A DNA stretch of 64,000 nt from Archangium sp. (GTDB lineage: Bacteria; Myxococcota; Myxococcia; Myxococcales; Myxococcaceae): contig JAUXRX010000024.1 of assembly GCA_030681645.1 (NCBI GenBank), positions 1 through 64,000 of the forward strand. The letters run 5' to 3'. Made by a program: the position numbers and the translations under genes. The notes under the pieces are model-generated. The model searched no databases. It was given only the letters and a program-made list of their open reading frames with translations, and was not told the origin of the DNA. Positions 53,989 to 63,271 of the stretch are shown here, one piece after another; within the stretch, counting starts at the first letter, position 1; each line of letters begins with the position of its first letter.

Positions 53989-54966
53989 ATGCGAACCCCA
54001 ACGCTCGTCGCCGCCTTGATGCTCATCACCTCATGCTTCGTGCCCTCGGTCGATCACACCTTCTCGATGGACGGCTCGATCATTGGGGCAACCGGCGGGG
54101 GATCCGGTGGTGGCGGGGGTGGATCCCAGCGCTGCCTGCTCGTCACGGGGTTGAACGAAGTGGTCTGCGTCTCGCTCAGCCCCGTGGTGTGTGGAGGTAC
54201 GGTCTGCGCCTCGGGAGAGGTGTGTTGCCAGACGACGGGCGCGTGTGTCGCTCCGGGTTCGGCGGCCTGCCCGAAGCTGCCCACCACCTGGCGCTCTCCG
54301 GGGGCCACGGCGTGCGGTTCGAGCGCGGACTGCGCGAGCGGCGAGTACTGCATGATTGATGAAGTCCAAGCCGGGGCCGGGCCTCGCGGCGTTGCCCGTT
54401 GCATCGGGAGTGGCCACTGCCAGAAGTTGGATCAGTGCCCGTTTTGCGGCCCCACGGGCTCGGAACGATGCCGGGTGTGCGGATGCGACGGGGTGACTTA
54501 CGAATCGACTCAGGCTGCGTGCGTCGCAGGCGTCTCGGTGGCGACTTTCTCGCACGGCTCGTGTGGCGCCTCGTCGGGTATCGCCGATGCCGGAGCGTTC
54601 ACGATCGCCTGCGGCAACTCCGCCCAGTGCCCGGCCGGGGCCCAGTGTTGCGCCCTCACCGGCAAGTGCTTCGACGCCTCCGAGCCGTGGCGCTGTGTGC
54701 TGCAGCCCAACGGCACCGTGCTCGACTGCGCGACCCAGAGCGACTGCAACCAGGGCTCGGGAGGTGGTTCCGGCAACGAGCCGCCGACGACGCTCTGTGA
54801 CGCCAATTCCTGTACGGGGCCAGGTCTCTGCGGCCAACGTGGCTCGCCGAGCAGCTGCGGCGGCGAGGTGGTGCAGGTCTGTGGCTGCGATGGAGTGACC
54901 TACGTGAACGCGTGCTGGGCCCGCGCGGCGGGCGCCCGGGTCGCGAGCGCAGGAGCCTGTCCCTGA
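53989..54966 (+). CDS. Cys-rich lipoprotein with Kazal-like modules
   Basis: 325 residues. TLVAALMLITSCFVP is a lipoprotein signal, followed by a Gly-rich spacer. Two Kazal-type segments are visible: CRVCGCDGVTYESTQAAC near 155-175 and VCGCDGVTYVNACWARAAGA near the C-terminus, both with the VCGCDGVTY core. Other Cys pairs (CASGEVCC, CPAGAQCCALTGKC) lie between. Kazal domains inhibit serine proteases in animals; in bacteria their role is unproven. It may protect the cell surface from secreted proteases. Confidence 0.75.
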   Translation: MRTPTLVAALMLITSCFVPSVDHTFSMDGSIIGATGGGSGGGGGGSQRCLLVTGLNEVVCVSLSPVVCGGTVCASGEVCCQTTGACVAPGSAACPKLPTTWRSPGATACGSSADCASGEYCMIDEVQAGAGPRGVARCIGSGHCQKLDQCPFCGPTGSERCRVCGCDGVTYESTQAACVAGVSVATFSHGSCGASSGIADAGAFTIACGNSAQCPAGAQCCALTGKCFDASEPWRCVLQPNGTVLDCATQSDCNQGSGGGSGNEPPTTLCDANSCTGPGLCGQRGSPSSCGGEVVQVCGCDGVTYVNACWARAAGARVASAGACP

Positions 54967-54975
54967 TTTTCAGGG
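54961..54975. terminator. Hairpin over the Kazal-like gene stop codon
   Basis: CCCTGA, TTT, TCAGGG forms a perfect 6-bp stem that includes the stop codon. No long T-run follows, so its strength as a terminator is uncertain. Confidence 0.4.
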
Positions 54976-55005
54976 AAGGACGCGAAGCGTGTGCGCCCGC
55001 TGCAC

Positions 55006-55085
55006 GCGCCGCTATGGATGCCGGAACTCGAAGCCCGGCCCTCCGCAGAACCACCTGAGCATCGGAATCCGGCATCTGCGGCGCC
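55006..55085. repeat. Interrupted intergenic inverted repeat
   Basis: Arms 55006-55025 and 55068-55085 pair as GCGCCGC and GATGCCGGA against their complements, 16 base pairs with a three-base bulge, around a 42-base loop. It lies just outside repeat copy C, in the gap between two convergent genes. Confidence 0.6.
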
Positions 55086-55107
55086 GGGGCCGGACGCAGC
55101 CAGCGTT

Positions 55108-55344
55108 TCACTGCGTCGGAGAGGCTGGTTTGCCCTCTCCCCGACCCTCTCCCCCCCGGGGAGAGGGAGACTGCTTCGACGGCTTCATGCTCTCGCGATC
55201 CTGGAGCCGGCGGATCTCCGCTTCGATCTGCGCCAACTGCGCGCGGGTGTCGGCGTGCCAACGGTACTTGCGTGGGTCCTCGAGCACCTTGCGGCTGCGC
55301 TCGGCCAGCCACTCGAGATCGGCCAACTGCCGCTCAATGGCCAT
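55108..55344 (-). CDS. Small helical protein with repeat-encoded tail
   Basis: 78 residues from ATG 55344, which has AGGAGG seven bases upstream. A helical core (IERQLADLEWLAERSRKVLE, TRAQLAQIEAEIRRLQD) precedes a tail PSPRGGEGRGEGKP. The tail is encoded by repeat copy C, and the same tail ends the sigma54 activator at 59654. It overlaps the upstream secreted-protein gene by 11 bases and closes the four-gene operon. Function unknown; the tail is probably not functional. Confidence 0.6.
   Translation of the reverse strand: MAIERQLADLEWLAERSRKVLEDPRKYRWHADTRAQLAQIEAEIRRLQDRESMKPSKQSPSPRGGEGRGEGKPASPTQ
55129..55169 (-). repeat. Palindromic C/G-rich repeat, copy C
   Basis: A 41-base unit that matches copy D (59605-59645) in inverted orientation at 40 of 41 bases. 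It contains CCCTCTCCCC twice and a GGGGAGAGGG arm, so it can fold on itself. It encodes the end of the small protein. Confidence 0.85.
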
Positions 55345-55972
55345 GACCATTCCTCCTCACCCGGTCGATCTCGTCGTCGCTGCGGCGATCGTCATGCAGC
55401 TGGAAACCCTGGCCCCCCCCGGTCCATGGCCACCAGGGGACCGGCTGCGCCGTGTACGCCTGGAGCGTCCACAGCGAGCCAGTCGAATACCCAGCGAGCC
55501 GGGCCGGGTTGAAGGTGCTCGCGCTGGTGATCACCCCGCCCAGCACGCCGTTCGGCCCGCTCACCACGTTCAACGTGCAGCCGGCGAGCACCAGGCCCGC
55601 TTGCGGCACGTTGTTGCTCGACAACGTACAGGTGCCCAGGCCCGTGTACCGCCCCGAGGGCAGGTCGAAGACCGCGTAGAAGTTCTGCTGGAGCCCGGGC
55701 GGAAAGAGGAAGTTCGTCAGCTCGACGCACGCGGTCGCCTTGCCGATGCGCAAGACCTGGTCCACCACGATGCGCCCGTCGACCACGCGCACGTGCTGGC
55801 TCCACAGGCTCGCGCCCAGCTTCACGTTCACGCGGAACGGCGCCTGCGCGCAGATGGTGTCGTCGGCGGGGAACGCCGGGTCTTCCACCGAGCGGAATTG
55901 GTACGAGACGTCGTTGGCCTGACCGAGCGCGAGCGATGAGAAGGTGAGGACCGCGAAGACGAGAGTGCGCAT
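55334..55972 (-). CDS. Hypothetical secreted protein
   Basis: 212 residues. MRTLVFAVLTFSSLALGQ is a signal peptide. The mature part is beta-rich with four Cys (DDTICAQAP, ATACVEL, GTCTLSS, AGCTLNV), likely two disulfides, and a polar His/Arg/Asp tail. No family recognised. It starts two bases after the DUF2378 gene and is third in the operon. Confidence 0.68.
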   Translation of the reverse strand: MRTLVFAVLTFSSLALGQANDVSYQFRSVEDPAFPADDTICAQAPFRVNVKLGASLWSQHVRVVDGRIVVDQVLRIGKATACVELTNFLFPPGLQQNFYAVFDLPSGRYTGLGTCTLSSNNVPQAGLVLAGCTLNVVSGPNGVLGGVITSASTFNPARLAGYSTGSLWTLQAYTAQPVPWWPWTGGGQGFQLHDDRRSDDEIDRVRRNGHGH

Positions 55973-55974
55973 GA

Positions 55975-56613
55975 TCAGCTCCAGGAGATTTCGTAGTCGG
56001 TGTCCAGCAGCCCCACGCGCTGCCCCTTCGCCTGCACCTGCTTGCCGCCGATCGCGGTCAACACCTGGAGCAGCACACCCTCGTGGTACGGGTGCGGCAT
56101 GAAGTCGCGGCGCATCGCGAAGATGCAGTGCGTGGGCGTCTTCCACGTCACCGAGCGCGTGCCGTAGCTGACGGCGGTCTTGTAGCCCGAGGCCAGCGAG
56201 TTCATCATTCGCCGCGGGTCGCTGCCCGCGAGCATCAGCAGCGTCTTCCCCACCGCGGTGCCCAGGAAGTCGTCGGTCGCCTGCCGGCCCAACGAGCGGA
56301 TGCCCTCCTCGAGCGCGAGCGGCGTCTTGCCCCCGCCGACCAGCTCGGCGGCGACCCAGGCGAGCGGGAGGAACTCGGCGATGGGGTAGTTGAAGAAGTC
56401 GACGAACTTGCGCCCCTCTGCCGCGCTCTTGAGCAGCTCGAGCCCCGAGGCCCCGCGCGCGCGCTGCGCCGCGTGGAACAGCCCGTTGCAGAACATGCCC
56501 TTGCAGGTGTCGGCGGGCGTGGCGAGCGCGACGCGCTGCGCGAGGTCGTCGACGTCGATGCGGAAGGGCGAGGAGACCGGTGCCTGCGGTGAAGTGGGGG
56601 TGGACTGGAGCAT
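55975..56613 (-). CDS. DUF2378 (TIGR02265) family protein (second)
   Basis: 212 residues of the same myxobacterial paralogous family as 47096-47638, and closer to the full family pattern: DTCKGMFCNGLFHAAQ, FVDFFNYPIAEFLPLAWVAA, EEGIRSLGRQATDDFLGTAV and MLAGSDPRRMMNSLASGYKT, then a beta half. No signal peptide. It lies eight bases after the KAS III-like gene and two before the secreted-protein gene, so it is co-transcribed. Activity unknown. Confidence 0.82.
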   Translation of the reverse strand: MLQSTPTSPQAPVSSPFRIDVDDLAQRVALATPADTCKGMFCNGLFHAAQRARGASGLELLKSAAEGRKFVDFFNYPIAEFLPLAWVAAELVGGGKTPLALEEGIRSLGRQATDDFLGTAVGKTLLMLAGSDPRRMMNSLASGYKTAVSYGTRSVTWKTPTHCIFAMRRDFMPHPYHEGVLLQVLTAIGGKQVQAKGQRVGLLDTDYEISWS

Positions 56614-56621
56614 GGTTTCTT

Positions 56622-57716
56622 TCAGGTGAAGAGGAGCTGCGCACCGGCGTGAACGTTGGCCCCGACCGCGGCGAGGAGGACCAACTGCTCACCGCCCAGC
56701 TTCACCGTGCCGGCCTGCAGATCCTCCGAGAAGAGGACCAGCATTCCCGCGGCCGAGGTGTTGCCGTAGCGATCGACGTTGATGGCGACGCGGTCGGCGG
56801 CCAGCTCGGCCTGGCGCACGAAGAGGTCGAGCACCCGGCGGTTGGGTTGGTGGAAATAGAAGCGCTGCACGTCGGCCGAGGTGAAGGGCGTGCTCGAGAG
56901 CACCTCGCTGACGCACTCGCCCATCACCCGCGGGTAGTCGCGCGCTACCAGCGGGCCGTTGACGATGAAGGCCAGCTCGGCGTCACTCGCGCGGTGCTGG
57001 TGCACGTGCTTGAGCGACCCGCCCCCCCGGCGGAACACCAGCTCCTCGTGCGAGTTCATCGACATCGACGAGACGATGCGGCCCGCTGCACCGGCGTCCC
57101 CGCGCAGCACGATCGCCCCCGCGGCGTCGCCAAAGACGTACATCGAGAGGAAGCCCGAGAAGCCCTTCTCTCCGGCGACGGGCGCGAACTCGGCGGTGTA
57201 GGTCTGGCGGTTGACCAGGGGCGAGGTGAACGCGCTCGCCACCACCATCACCGTCTTGAGCGCGCCCGATTCGAGCATCTTCTTCGCCAGGTCGATCACG
57301 TACGGCGTACCGCCGCAGCCGTCGTCGATCACCATCGCGTACGCGTCGCGCCGCATGCCCAGGCGCGCGTGCAGCTCCATCGCGTCGTGAGAGAAGTTGA
57401 GCTCGTCGGGCGTGCAGGTGACGACCAGCAGCGCGTCGACCGAGCTGGGCGACACGTCGGCCATCGCCAGCGCGTTGCGCGCCGCCACCTCGCACATGTC
57501 GGAGTTGGTGATGGGGTAGAGCCGCTCGCCTTCCGGCGGGGGGATCGCCACGCCCGTCTTCTCGTCGAAGTCCCAGAGGAAGCGGCGTTCCCTGATGCCG
57601 GTCTTCTCCAGGATTCTCTCTGCCGACCAACCGGGGATCGCCTTCGCGATCCGCTCGTTGCTCACGATCCGTTGCGGTACGAAATGTCCAACGCCGATGA
57701 CACGTGCATTCGCCAA
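56622..57716 (-). CDS. Ketoacyl-ACP synthase III-like enzyme
   Basis: 364 residues from TTG 57716, which has GGAGG seven bases upstream; the longer ATG at 57806 lies beyond the promoter and lacks family similarity. Thiolase-fold condensing enzyme of the KAS III/FabH type. Catalytic Cys in MVIDDGCGGTPYVI, His in YFHQPNRRVLD and Asn in DRYGNTSAAGML. Other marks: ARVIGVGHFVPQRIVSNE and GDAAGAIVLRGD. It should condense an acyl-CoA with a second acyl group. With no ACP or other fatty-acid genes beside it, a specialised lipid or signal role is more likely than housekeeping synthesis. Confidence 0.87.
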   Translation of the reverse strand: MANARVIGVGHFVPQRIVSNERIAKAIPGWSAERILEKTGIRERRFLWDFDEKTGVAIPPPEGERLYPITNSDMCEVAARNALAMADVSPSSVDALLVVTCTPDELNFSHDAMELHARLGMRRDAYAMVIDDGCGGTPYVIDLAKKMLESGALKTVMVVASAFTSPLVNRQTYTAEFAPVAGEKGFSGFLSMYVFGDAAGAIVLRGDAGAAGRIVSSMSMNSHEELVFRRGGGSLKHVHQHRASDAELAFIVNGPLVARDYPRVMGECVSEVLSSTPFTSADVQRFYFHQPNRRVLDLFVRQAELAADRVAINVDRYGNTSAAGMLVLFSEDLQAGTVKLGGEQLVLLAAVGANVHAGAQLLFT

Positions 57717-57739
57717 GGTACTGCCTCCGCCAAGGTCCC

Positions 57740-57758
57740 AAAGCAGGGGCCGGACCAA
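57740..57758 (-). promoter_or_regulatory. Predicted sigma54 (-24/-12) promoter
   Basis: On the minus strand TGGTCCG, four bases, CTGCTT matches the sigma54 consensus TGGCACG-N4-TTGC with the GG and GC dinucleotides exactly 12 bases apart. The predicted start near 57731 gives a short leader of about 15 bases that contains just the GGAGG site and then the TTG start of the KAS III-like gene. Confidence 0.6.
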
Positions 57759-57786
57759 CTCCCAACACCTTGGAATCAGGGAATGC

Positions 57787-57798
57787 TGACGCGCGTCA
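57787..57798. promoter_or_regulatory. Palindrome, possible activator binding site
   Basis: TGACGCGCGTCA is a perfect 12-bp dyad about 35 bases upstream of the -24 element, followed by TTCACGAATGAA, another dyad. A third pair, ATTGGTG at 57816 and CACCAAT at 57850, flanks the remaining gap. Any of these could bind the divergent activator. No spacing rule decides between them. Confidence 0.4.
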
Positions 57799-57854
57799 TG
57801 ATTCACGAATGAAGCATTGGTGCACTACTTCAGGGGACGAGCGATGCTTCACCA

Positions 57855-59654
57855 ATGGCGCATGTATTACTTGAGCGAACCAACCGGAGACCCTTCCACG
57901 TTCGCGTGGTGACGGAACCGGCGATCAACCGGTGCTGGAGCGTGAACCTGAGCCTGACCGGCATCGGGCTCATCGGGAGCCCCCGGCAGGGAGAAGGTCC
58001 GCGCGAAGGACAGGCGCTGGAGCTCGAGGTGTTGTTGCCCACCGAGGTGACGCCGCTGCGGGCGCGCGGCGAGGTGCGGTGGCGGCACGATGCGGGCTCG
58101 CACAACGAGCACGCCGCGTCGGCGTTCGGGGTGGTGTTCACCGGCTTCGAAGACGACGGGCGCATTCGCCTGGCGCGCTACCTCGAGGGGCCGCCGGTGC
58201 GCGTGGCGGTGGCGTACGCAGACGCGGCCAGCCGGCAGCTCTTCGAGGAGGCCCTCTCGGACGTGGTCCAGCTGGAGTTCGGCCAGGAGAACCCCGAGGT
58301 GGAGGCGATCCTCGCGCGCGGCGACGTGTCGGCGCTGGCGATCTGTGGTGACGACGAGGTGCAGGCGATGCTGCTGGTGCAGCTCGCGGCGGCGGTGACC
58401 GAAGACAACCTCACCTTCGAAGGCAAGCCGCGCGATCTCGCCGCGCGCATCGTCTACTGCGCGCAGGGTGAGGCGGCGCACATCGCCTCGCTGTTCAACG
58501 AGAAGAAGCTGTACCGCCGGGTGTCGTTGCCGCTCACCGACGAGGCGCTGCGCGAGGCGGTGATGGACGCGTGTGGCGAGCACGCCATGCGCGTCGAGCA
58601 GGAACGCATGGCGCAGGAACTCGAACGCAACCTCCAGCGGGAGCGGGCGTTGCGGGCGGGGCCGGTGGCGTTGCCCATCGAGGAGGGCCCGGGGTTCCAG
58701 AGCCCGGCGATGCTCTCGGTGCTGGAACAGGTGCGCACCGTCGCTCCCTACAAGGTGTCGGTGCTGCTGCAGGGCGACACGGGCACCGGGAAGGAAGTGC
58801 TCTCGCGCATCGTGCACCGCATGTCGGATCGCCGCGACGGGCCCTTCGTGGTGCAGGACTGCGGCACGCTCACCGAGACGCTGCTCGAGAGTGAGCTGTT
58901 CGGTCACGTGCGCGGCGCGTTCACCGGCGCGGTGTCGGATCACCCCGGGCTGTTCGTGCTGGCCGACGGCGGCACGGTGTTCCTCGACGAGATCGAGAAC
59001 ACCACGCCCTCCCTGCAGGCCAAGCTCCTGCGCGTGCTCGAGACGGGCGAGGTGCGCGCCGTGGGCGGTACCCAGACGCGGCGGGTCGACGTGCGGCTGG
59101 TGACGGCGAGCAACCGCGATCTCTCGGCCGACGTGAAGAGCGGGCGCTTCCGCTCAGACCTCTTCTTCCGCCTGAACACCTTCACCATCGAGGTGCCGCC
59201 GCTGCGCTCGAGGCGCGAAGACGTGGTGGCGCTGTCGCGGTACTTCGTGGACTTCTTCAATCACCAGCACCGCAAGGGCGTGATGGGGCTGTCGGTGGCG
59301 ACCGAGCGCGCCCTGCTGGCGGCGCCGTGGCCGGGCAACGTGCGTGAGCTGCGCAACGTGATCGAGCGCGCCGTGCTCCTGTGTCCGACGGGCGCGTTGA
59401 TCGAGCCGGCCCAGCTGCCACCCGCGTATCGGGCGACGAGCGGAGAGCCGGGCACCACGCTGGTCTCGCGCCTGGCCGACACCGAGCGCGAGACGCTGCG
59501 AGACGCGCTGGCCCGGCACAACGGCATCGTCAGGCGCGCCGCCATCGAGCTGGGAATGAACCCGGTGACGTTCGCGAGGCGAGCCAGAAAGCTGAGCCTC
59601 GTGCCTCCCTCTCCCCGAGGGGGAGAGGGTCGGGGAGAGGGCAAAACGAGCTGA
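57855..59654 (+). CDS. PilZ-containing sigma54-dependent transcriptional activator
   Basis: 599 residues. Residues 1-110 form a PilZ-like domain (NRRPFHVRVV, then NLSLTGIG); the NxSxxG motif is intact but RxxxR is imperfect, so c-di-GMP binding is uncertain. Residues about 112-235 resemble a receiver without a clear phosphorylatable Asp. The AAA+ domain has Walker A GDTGTGKE near 307, the sigma54-contact loop GAFTGA near 354, Walker B VFLDEIEN and the arginine region FRSDLFFRL. A Fis-type helix-turn-helix follows (HNGIVRRAAIELGMNPVTFARRA). The last 14 residues come from repeat copy D. It is divergent from the putative sigma54 promoter. Confidence 0.92.
   Translation: MAHVLLERTNRRPFHVRVVTEPAINRCWSVNLSLTGIGLIGSPRQGEGPREGQALELEVLLPTEVTPLRARGEVRWRHDAGSHNEHAASAFGVVFTGFEDDGRIRLARYLEGPPVRVAVAYADAASRQLFEEALSDVVQLEFGQENPEVEAILARGDVSALAICGDDEVQAMLLVQLAAAVTEDNLTFEGKPRDLAARIVYCAQGEAAHIASLFNEKKLYRRVSLPLTDEALREAVMDACGEHAMRVEQERMAQELERNLQRERALRAGPVALPIEEGPGFQSPAMLSVLEQVRTVAPYKVSVLLQGDTGTGKEVLSRIVHRMSDRRDGPFVVQDCGTLTETLLESELFGHVRGAFTGAVSDHPGLFVLADGGTVFLDEIENTTPSLQAKLLRVLETGEVRAVGGTQTRRVDVRLVTASNRDLSADVKSGRFRSDLFFRLNTFTIEVPPLRSRREDVVALSRYFVDFFNHQHRKGVMGLSVATERALLAAPWPGNVRELRNVIERAVLLCPTGALIEPAQLPPAYRATSGEPGTTLVSRLADTERETLRDALARHNGIVRRAAIELGMNPVTFARRARKLSLVPPSPRGGEGRGEGKTS
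59605..59645 (+). repeat. Palindromic C/G-rich repeat, copy D
   Basis: 41 bases, 40 of them identical to copy C in inverted orientation. It lies at the 3-prime end of the activator gene, encodes its tail PPSPRGGEGRGEGK, and the stop codon follows nine bases later. Confidence 0.85.
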
Positions 59655-59737
59655 GACCTGCTCCGCGACGAACTCCAGCGCGCCCGCGACGCCAGGGCTT
59701 GAGCGGGCCCGTGTGCTCAGTCTGCTAGAGTGAACTC

Positions 59738-59977
59738 ATGGATTCCGCGGAAGAAACGTCCCGCCGCGCCGCTGCTCGAGCGGCGTGGCCGGGTCTGAAG
59801 ACGACCCTCGCCGAGGCCCCCGGCGCCGAAGACCTGAGCGCCAGCACCACCACGGAACAGCGCCTCGCCATGATGTGGGACCTGACGCTCGGAGCCTGGT
59901 CGCTCACAGGTCTTCCTCTGCCGGACTACACCCGCGCCAACATGCCTGGCCGGCTGGTCCGCCCCGGGGATCGATGA
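59738..59977 (+). CDS. Small partner protein of a nucleotidyltransferase pair
   Basis: 79 residues with an Ala/Arg-rich start (RRAAARAAWPGLKTTL) and the conserved-looking core TTEQRLAMMWDLTLGAWSLTG then LPDYTRANMPGR. I recall similar short proteins encoded directly upstream of this nucleotidyltransferase family in other bacteria, a toxin-antitoxin-like layout. Its stop overlaps the next start as ATGA. TAGAGT six bases upstream of the ATG and no ribosome binding site suggest a leaderless transcript. It appears intact although its partner is broken. Confidence 0.62.
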   Translation: MDSAEETSRRAAARAAWPGLKTTLAEAPGAEDLSASTTTEQRLAMMWDLTLGAWSLTGLPLPDYTRANMPGRLVRPGDR

Positions 59978-60242
59978 GCGTCGAGGCCGGGCTCAACCCA
60001 GACTTCGTCGATCTCCTCGAGGCCTTCGCGAAGGCACAGGTCGAGTTCATCGTCGTGGGTGCGCATGCCCTCGCTGCGCACGGCGTGGTCCGAGCCACGG
60101 GTGACCTCGACGTCTGGGTACGCCCCTCGCCTGAAAATGCCTCGCCTTCCTCGGCCGCGAGGCGCTGCTTCGCAACAAGCGCGCTGCCGCACGCCCGAAG
60201 GACCTGCTCGACGTCGACCTGCTGGAGCGGCAGCGCCCCTAG
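59974..60242 (+). pseudogene. Decayed nucleotidyltransferase, internal deletion
   Basis: The frame from ATG 59974 reads as the N-terminus of a small nucleotidyltransferase (DLLEAFAKAQVEFIVVGAHA, ATGDLDVWVRPSPENA) up to about 60140. From about 60149 another frame encodes the family C-terminus (FLGREALLRNKRAAARPKDL then LDVDLLERQRP and TAG at 60240). About 90 residues normally between PENA and FLGRE, including the rest of the catalytic core, are missing, and the join is out of frame. I infer one deletion. The GDLD catalytic motif survives but the gene should be dead. Confidence 0.85.
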
Positions 60243-61495
60243 CGGAACACGTAGCGGATCGTCACCGGGTAGTGATCAGACGTGTTCGACACGTAGCCCG
60301 GAATCGACGGGATGGTGGCCGACGCCGAGCCCGTCACGTACGACGAGAAGAGCGGCGCGGTGAAGAGCTGGTGATCGATCGCCGCGCTGGAGCTCGCGGT
60401 GGTGCGCCGGTTGGCGTCAGACAGCTCCTTGGTGCCGAAGCGGTAGCGCGTGGAGTCGCTGACGAAGTTCGCGTACGGCGACGGGTTGGGCGACGCCGTG
60501 GAGACGTCGACGTCGTCGTTCCAATCACCGATGACCATCACGTTGTCCGCGGCGCGGCCATCGAGGTACGCCTTGAGCGAAGCCGACGCGGCCACCCGGC
60601 GGTTGTAGCTGTCGAGGTCTGAGTAGGCCTTCATGTGCAGCACGATCACCGACACGTCGCGCGTGATGCCGTTGCCGGTGACGCGCACGCGGACCTCGAG
60701 CGGCGGGCGGCCACCGAAGTCGTAGCTCGACGTGGTGAGGATGAGCTGAGCCGAGAGCACGGTCACCTTGCTGGTGCGGTAGAGGACGGCCACCTTCTGC
60801 TCGACGGCCGAATAATAGAAGGTCCCCGCCTGCACCTCGGTGGCCACGACCGCGGCGTACCCGGGCACGTTGGCGACGACCGACGCGAAGTCGGTGGTGC
60901 CGACGATCTCCTCGATGCCCCAGATGTCCACGTCGGCTCTGTTCCGCAGCACGGTGGTCACGTTCGTCGCCTGCAGCGCGTTGTCGCGCGGGCCGAGGAA
61001 GCCGCCGTCGGGTTCCATCACGTCGCCAAACCACTCGATGTTCCAGCAGCCCACGGTGACCAGCAGCCCGCCGTCGAGCCCTCCTCCTCCACCACCGCCA
61101 GTCGCGCCGCCCCCTCCACCGGTCACGGCACCACCACCACCACCGCCCGTCGCGCCGCCACCACCGCCGCCGGCCGCGCCGCCACCTCCACCGCTGGCCG
61201 CACCGCCGCCTCCACCCGTCGCGCCGCCACCTCCGCCGACCGAGCCACCGCCGCCACCCGCCCCGCCACCGCCGCCGGAACCAACGACGAGGAGGCAGAG
61301 CCCGCCTCGACACTCCTGGCTCAACGCGCACACCGCGCAGGTAGAGCCGTTGACGCCGCAAGAGAGGGTGCTCGCGTTCGACTGGCAGCGGTCCTGCTCG
61401 TCACAACAGCCGCCACAGGTGTCCGGGGAACACTGCTTCCCGCCCTCACAGCCGAAGAGCACCAGCGCCGCTGCGATTGAGAACCACGACCTCAT
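60239..61495 (-). CDS. Poly-Gly-tethered endonuclease/exonuclease/phosphatase lipoprotein
   Basis: 418 residues. SIAAALVLFGCEGG is a lipoprotein signal. A short Cys-rich segment (CSPDTCGGCCDEQDRC) follows, then a linker of about 65 residues, nearly all Gly with Ala, Ser, Thr and Val. The EEP catalytic domain from about 145 has VGCWNIEWFGD, IWGIEEI, VIVLHMKAYSDLD, VIGDWNDDVD, IDHQLF and the final SDHYPV, the full set of DNase I-like active-site motifs. It is likely a surface-anchored DNase or phosphatase held away from the membrane. Its stop overlaps that of the pseudogene. Confidence 0.87.
   Translation of the reverse strand: MRSWFSIAAALVLFGCEGGKQCSPDTCGGCCDEQDRCQSNASTLSCGVNGSTCAVCALSQECRGGLCLLVVGSGGGGGAGGGGGSVGGGGGATGGGGGAASGGGGGAAGGGGGGATGGGGGGAVTGGGGGATGGGGGGGLDGGLLVTVGCWNIEWFGDVMEPDGGFLGPRDNALQATNVTTVLRNRADVDIWGIEEIVGTTDFASVVANVPGYAAVVATEVQAGTFYYSAVEQKVAVLYRTSKVTVLSAQLILTTSSYDFGGRPPLEVRVRVTGNGITRDVSVIVLHMKAYSDLDSYNRRVAASASLKAYLDGRAADNVMVIGDWNDDVDVSTASPNPSPYANFVSDSTRYRFGTKELSDANRRTTASSSAAIDHQLFTAPLFSSYVTGSASATIPSIPGYVSNTSDHYPVTIRYVFR
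61078..61283. repeat. GGN-codon low-complexity tract (Gly linker)
   Basis: On the plus strand runs of CCGCC and CCACC triplets encode the Gly-rich linker of the nuclease on the opposite strand. Sub-repeats built on GGGGGATGG-like units recur every 20-30 bases. Such tracts are prone to slippage, so linker length may vary between strains. Confidence 0.8.
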
Positions 61496-61642
61496 CCCCG
61501 CACCCTAGCCTCCCGGTCGGTCGCTGTGATCACCGCAACCGACCTCAGGACTGGCCCGGAAGCCTGATTCGACGCATCAGCGTGGCTCCCCCGCAGGCGA
61601 CATCGGGCTGATTCCGGCAGCGCTTGCCGCTACAAACGGCCC

Positions 61643-63271
<1,629 letters not shown>

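Noticed and set aside
61078..61283. Short repeats that could suggest a CRISPR array
   Set aside because: They are in-frame GGN codons for a Gly-rich linker, with no unique spacers and no cas genes nearby.
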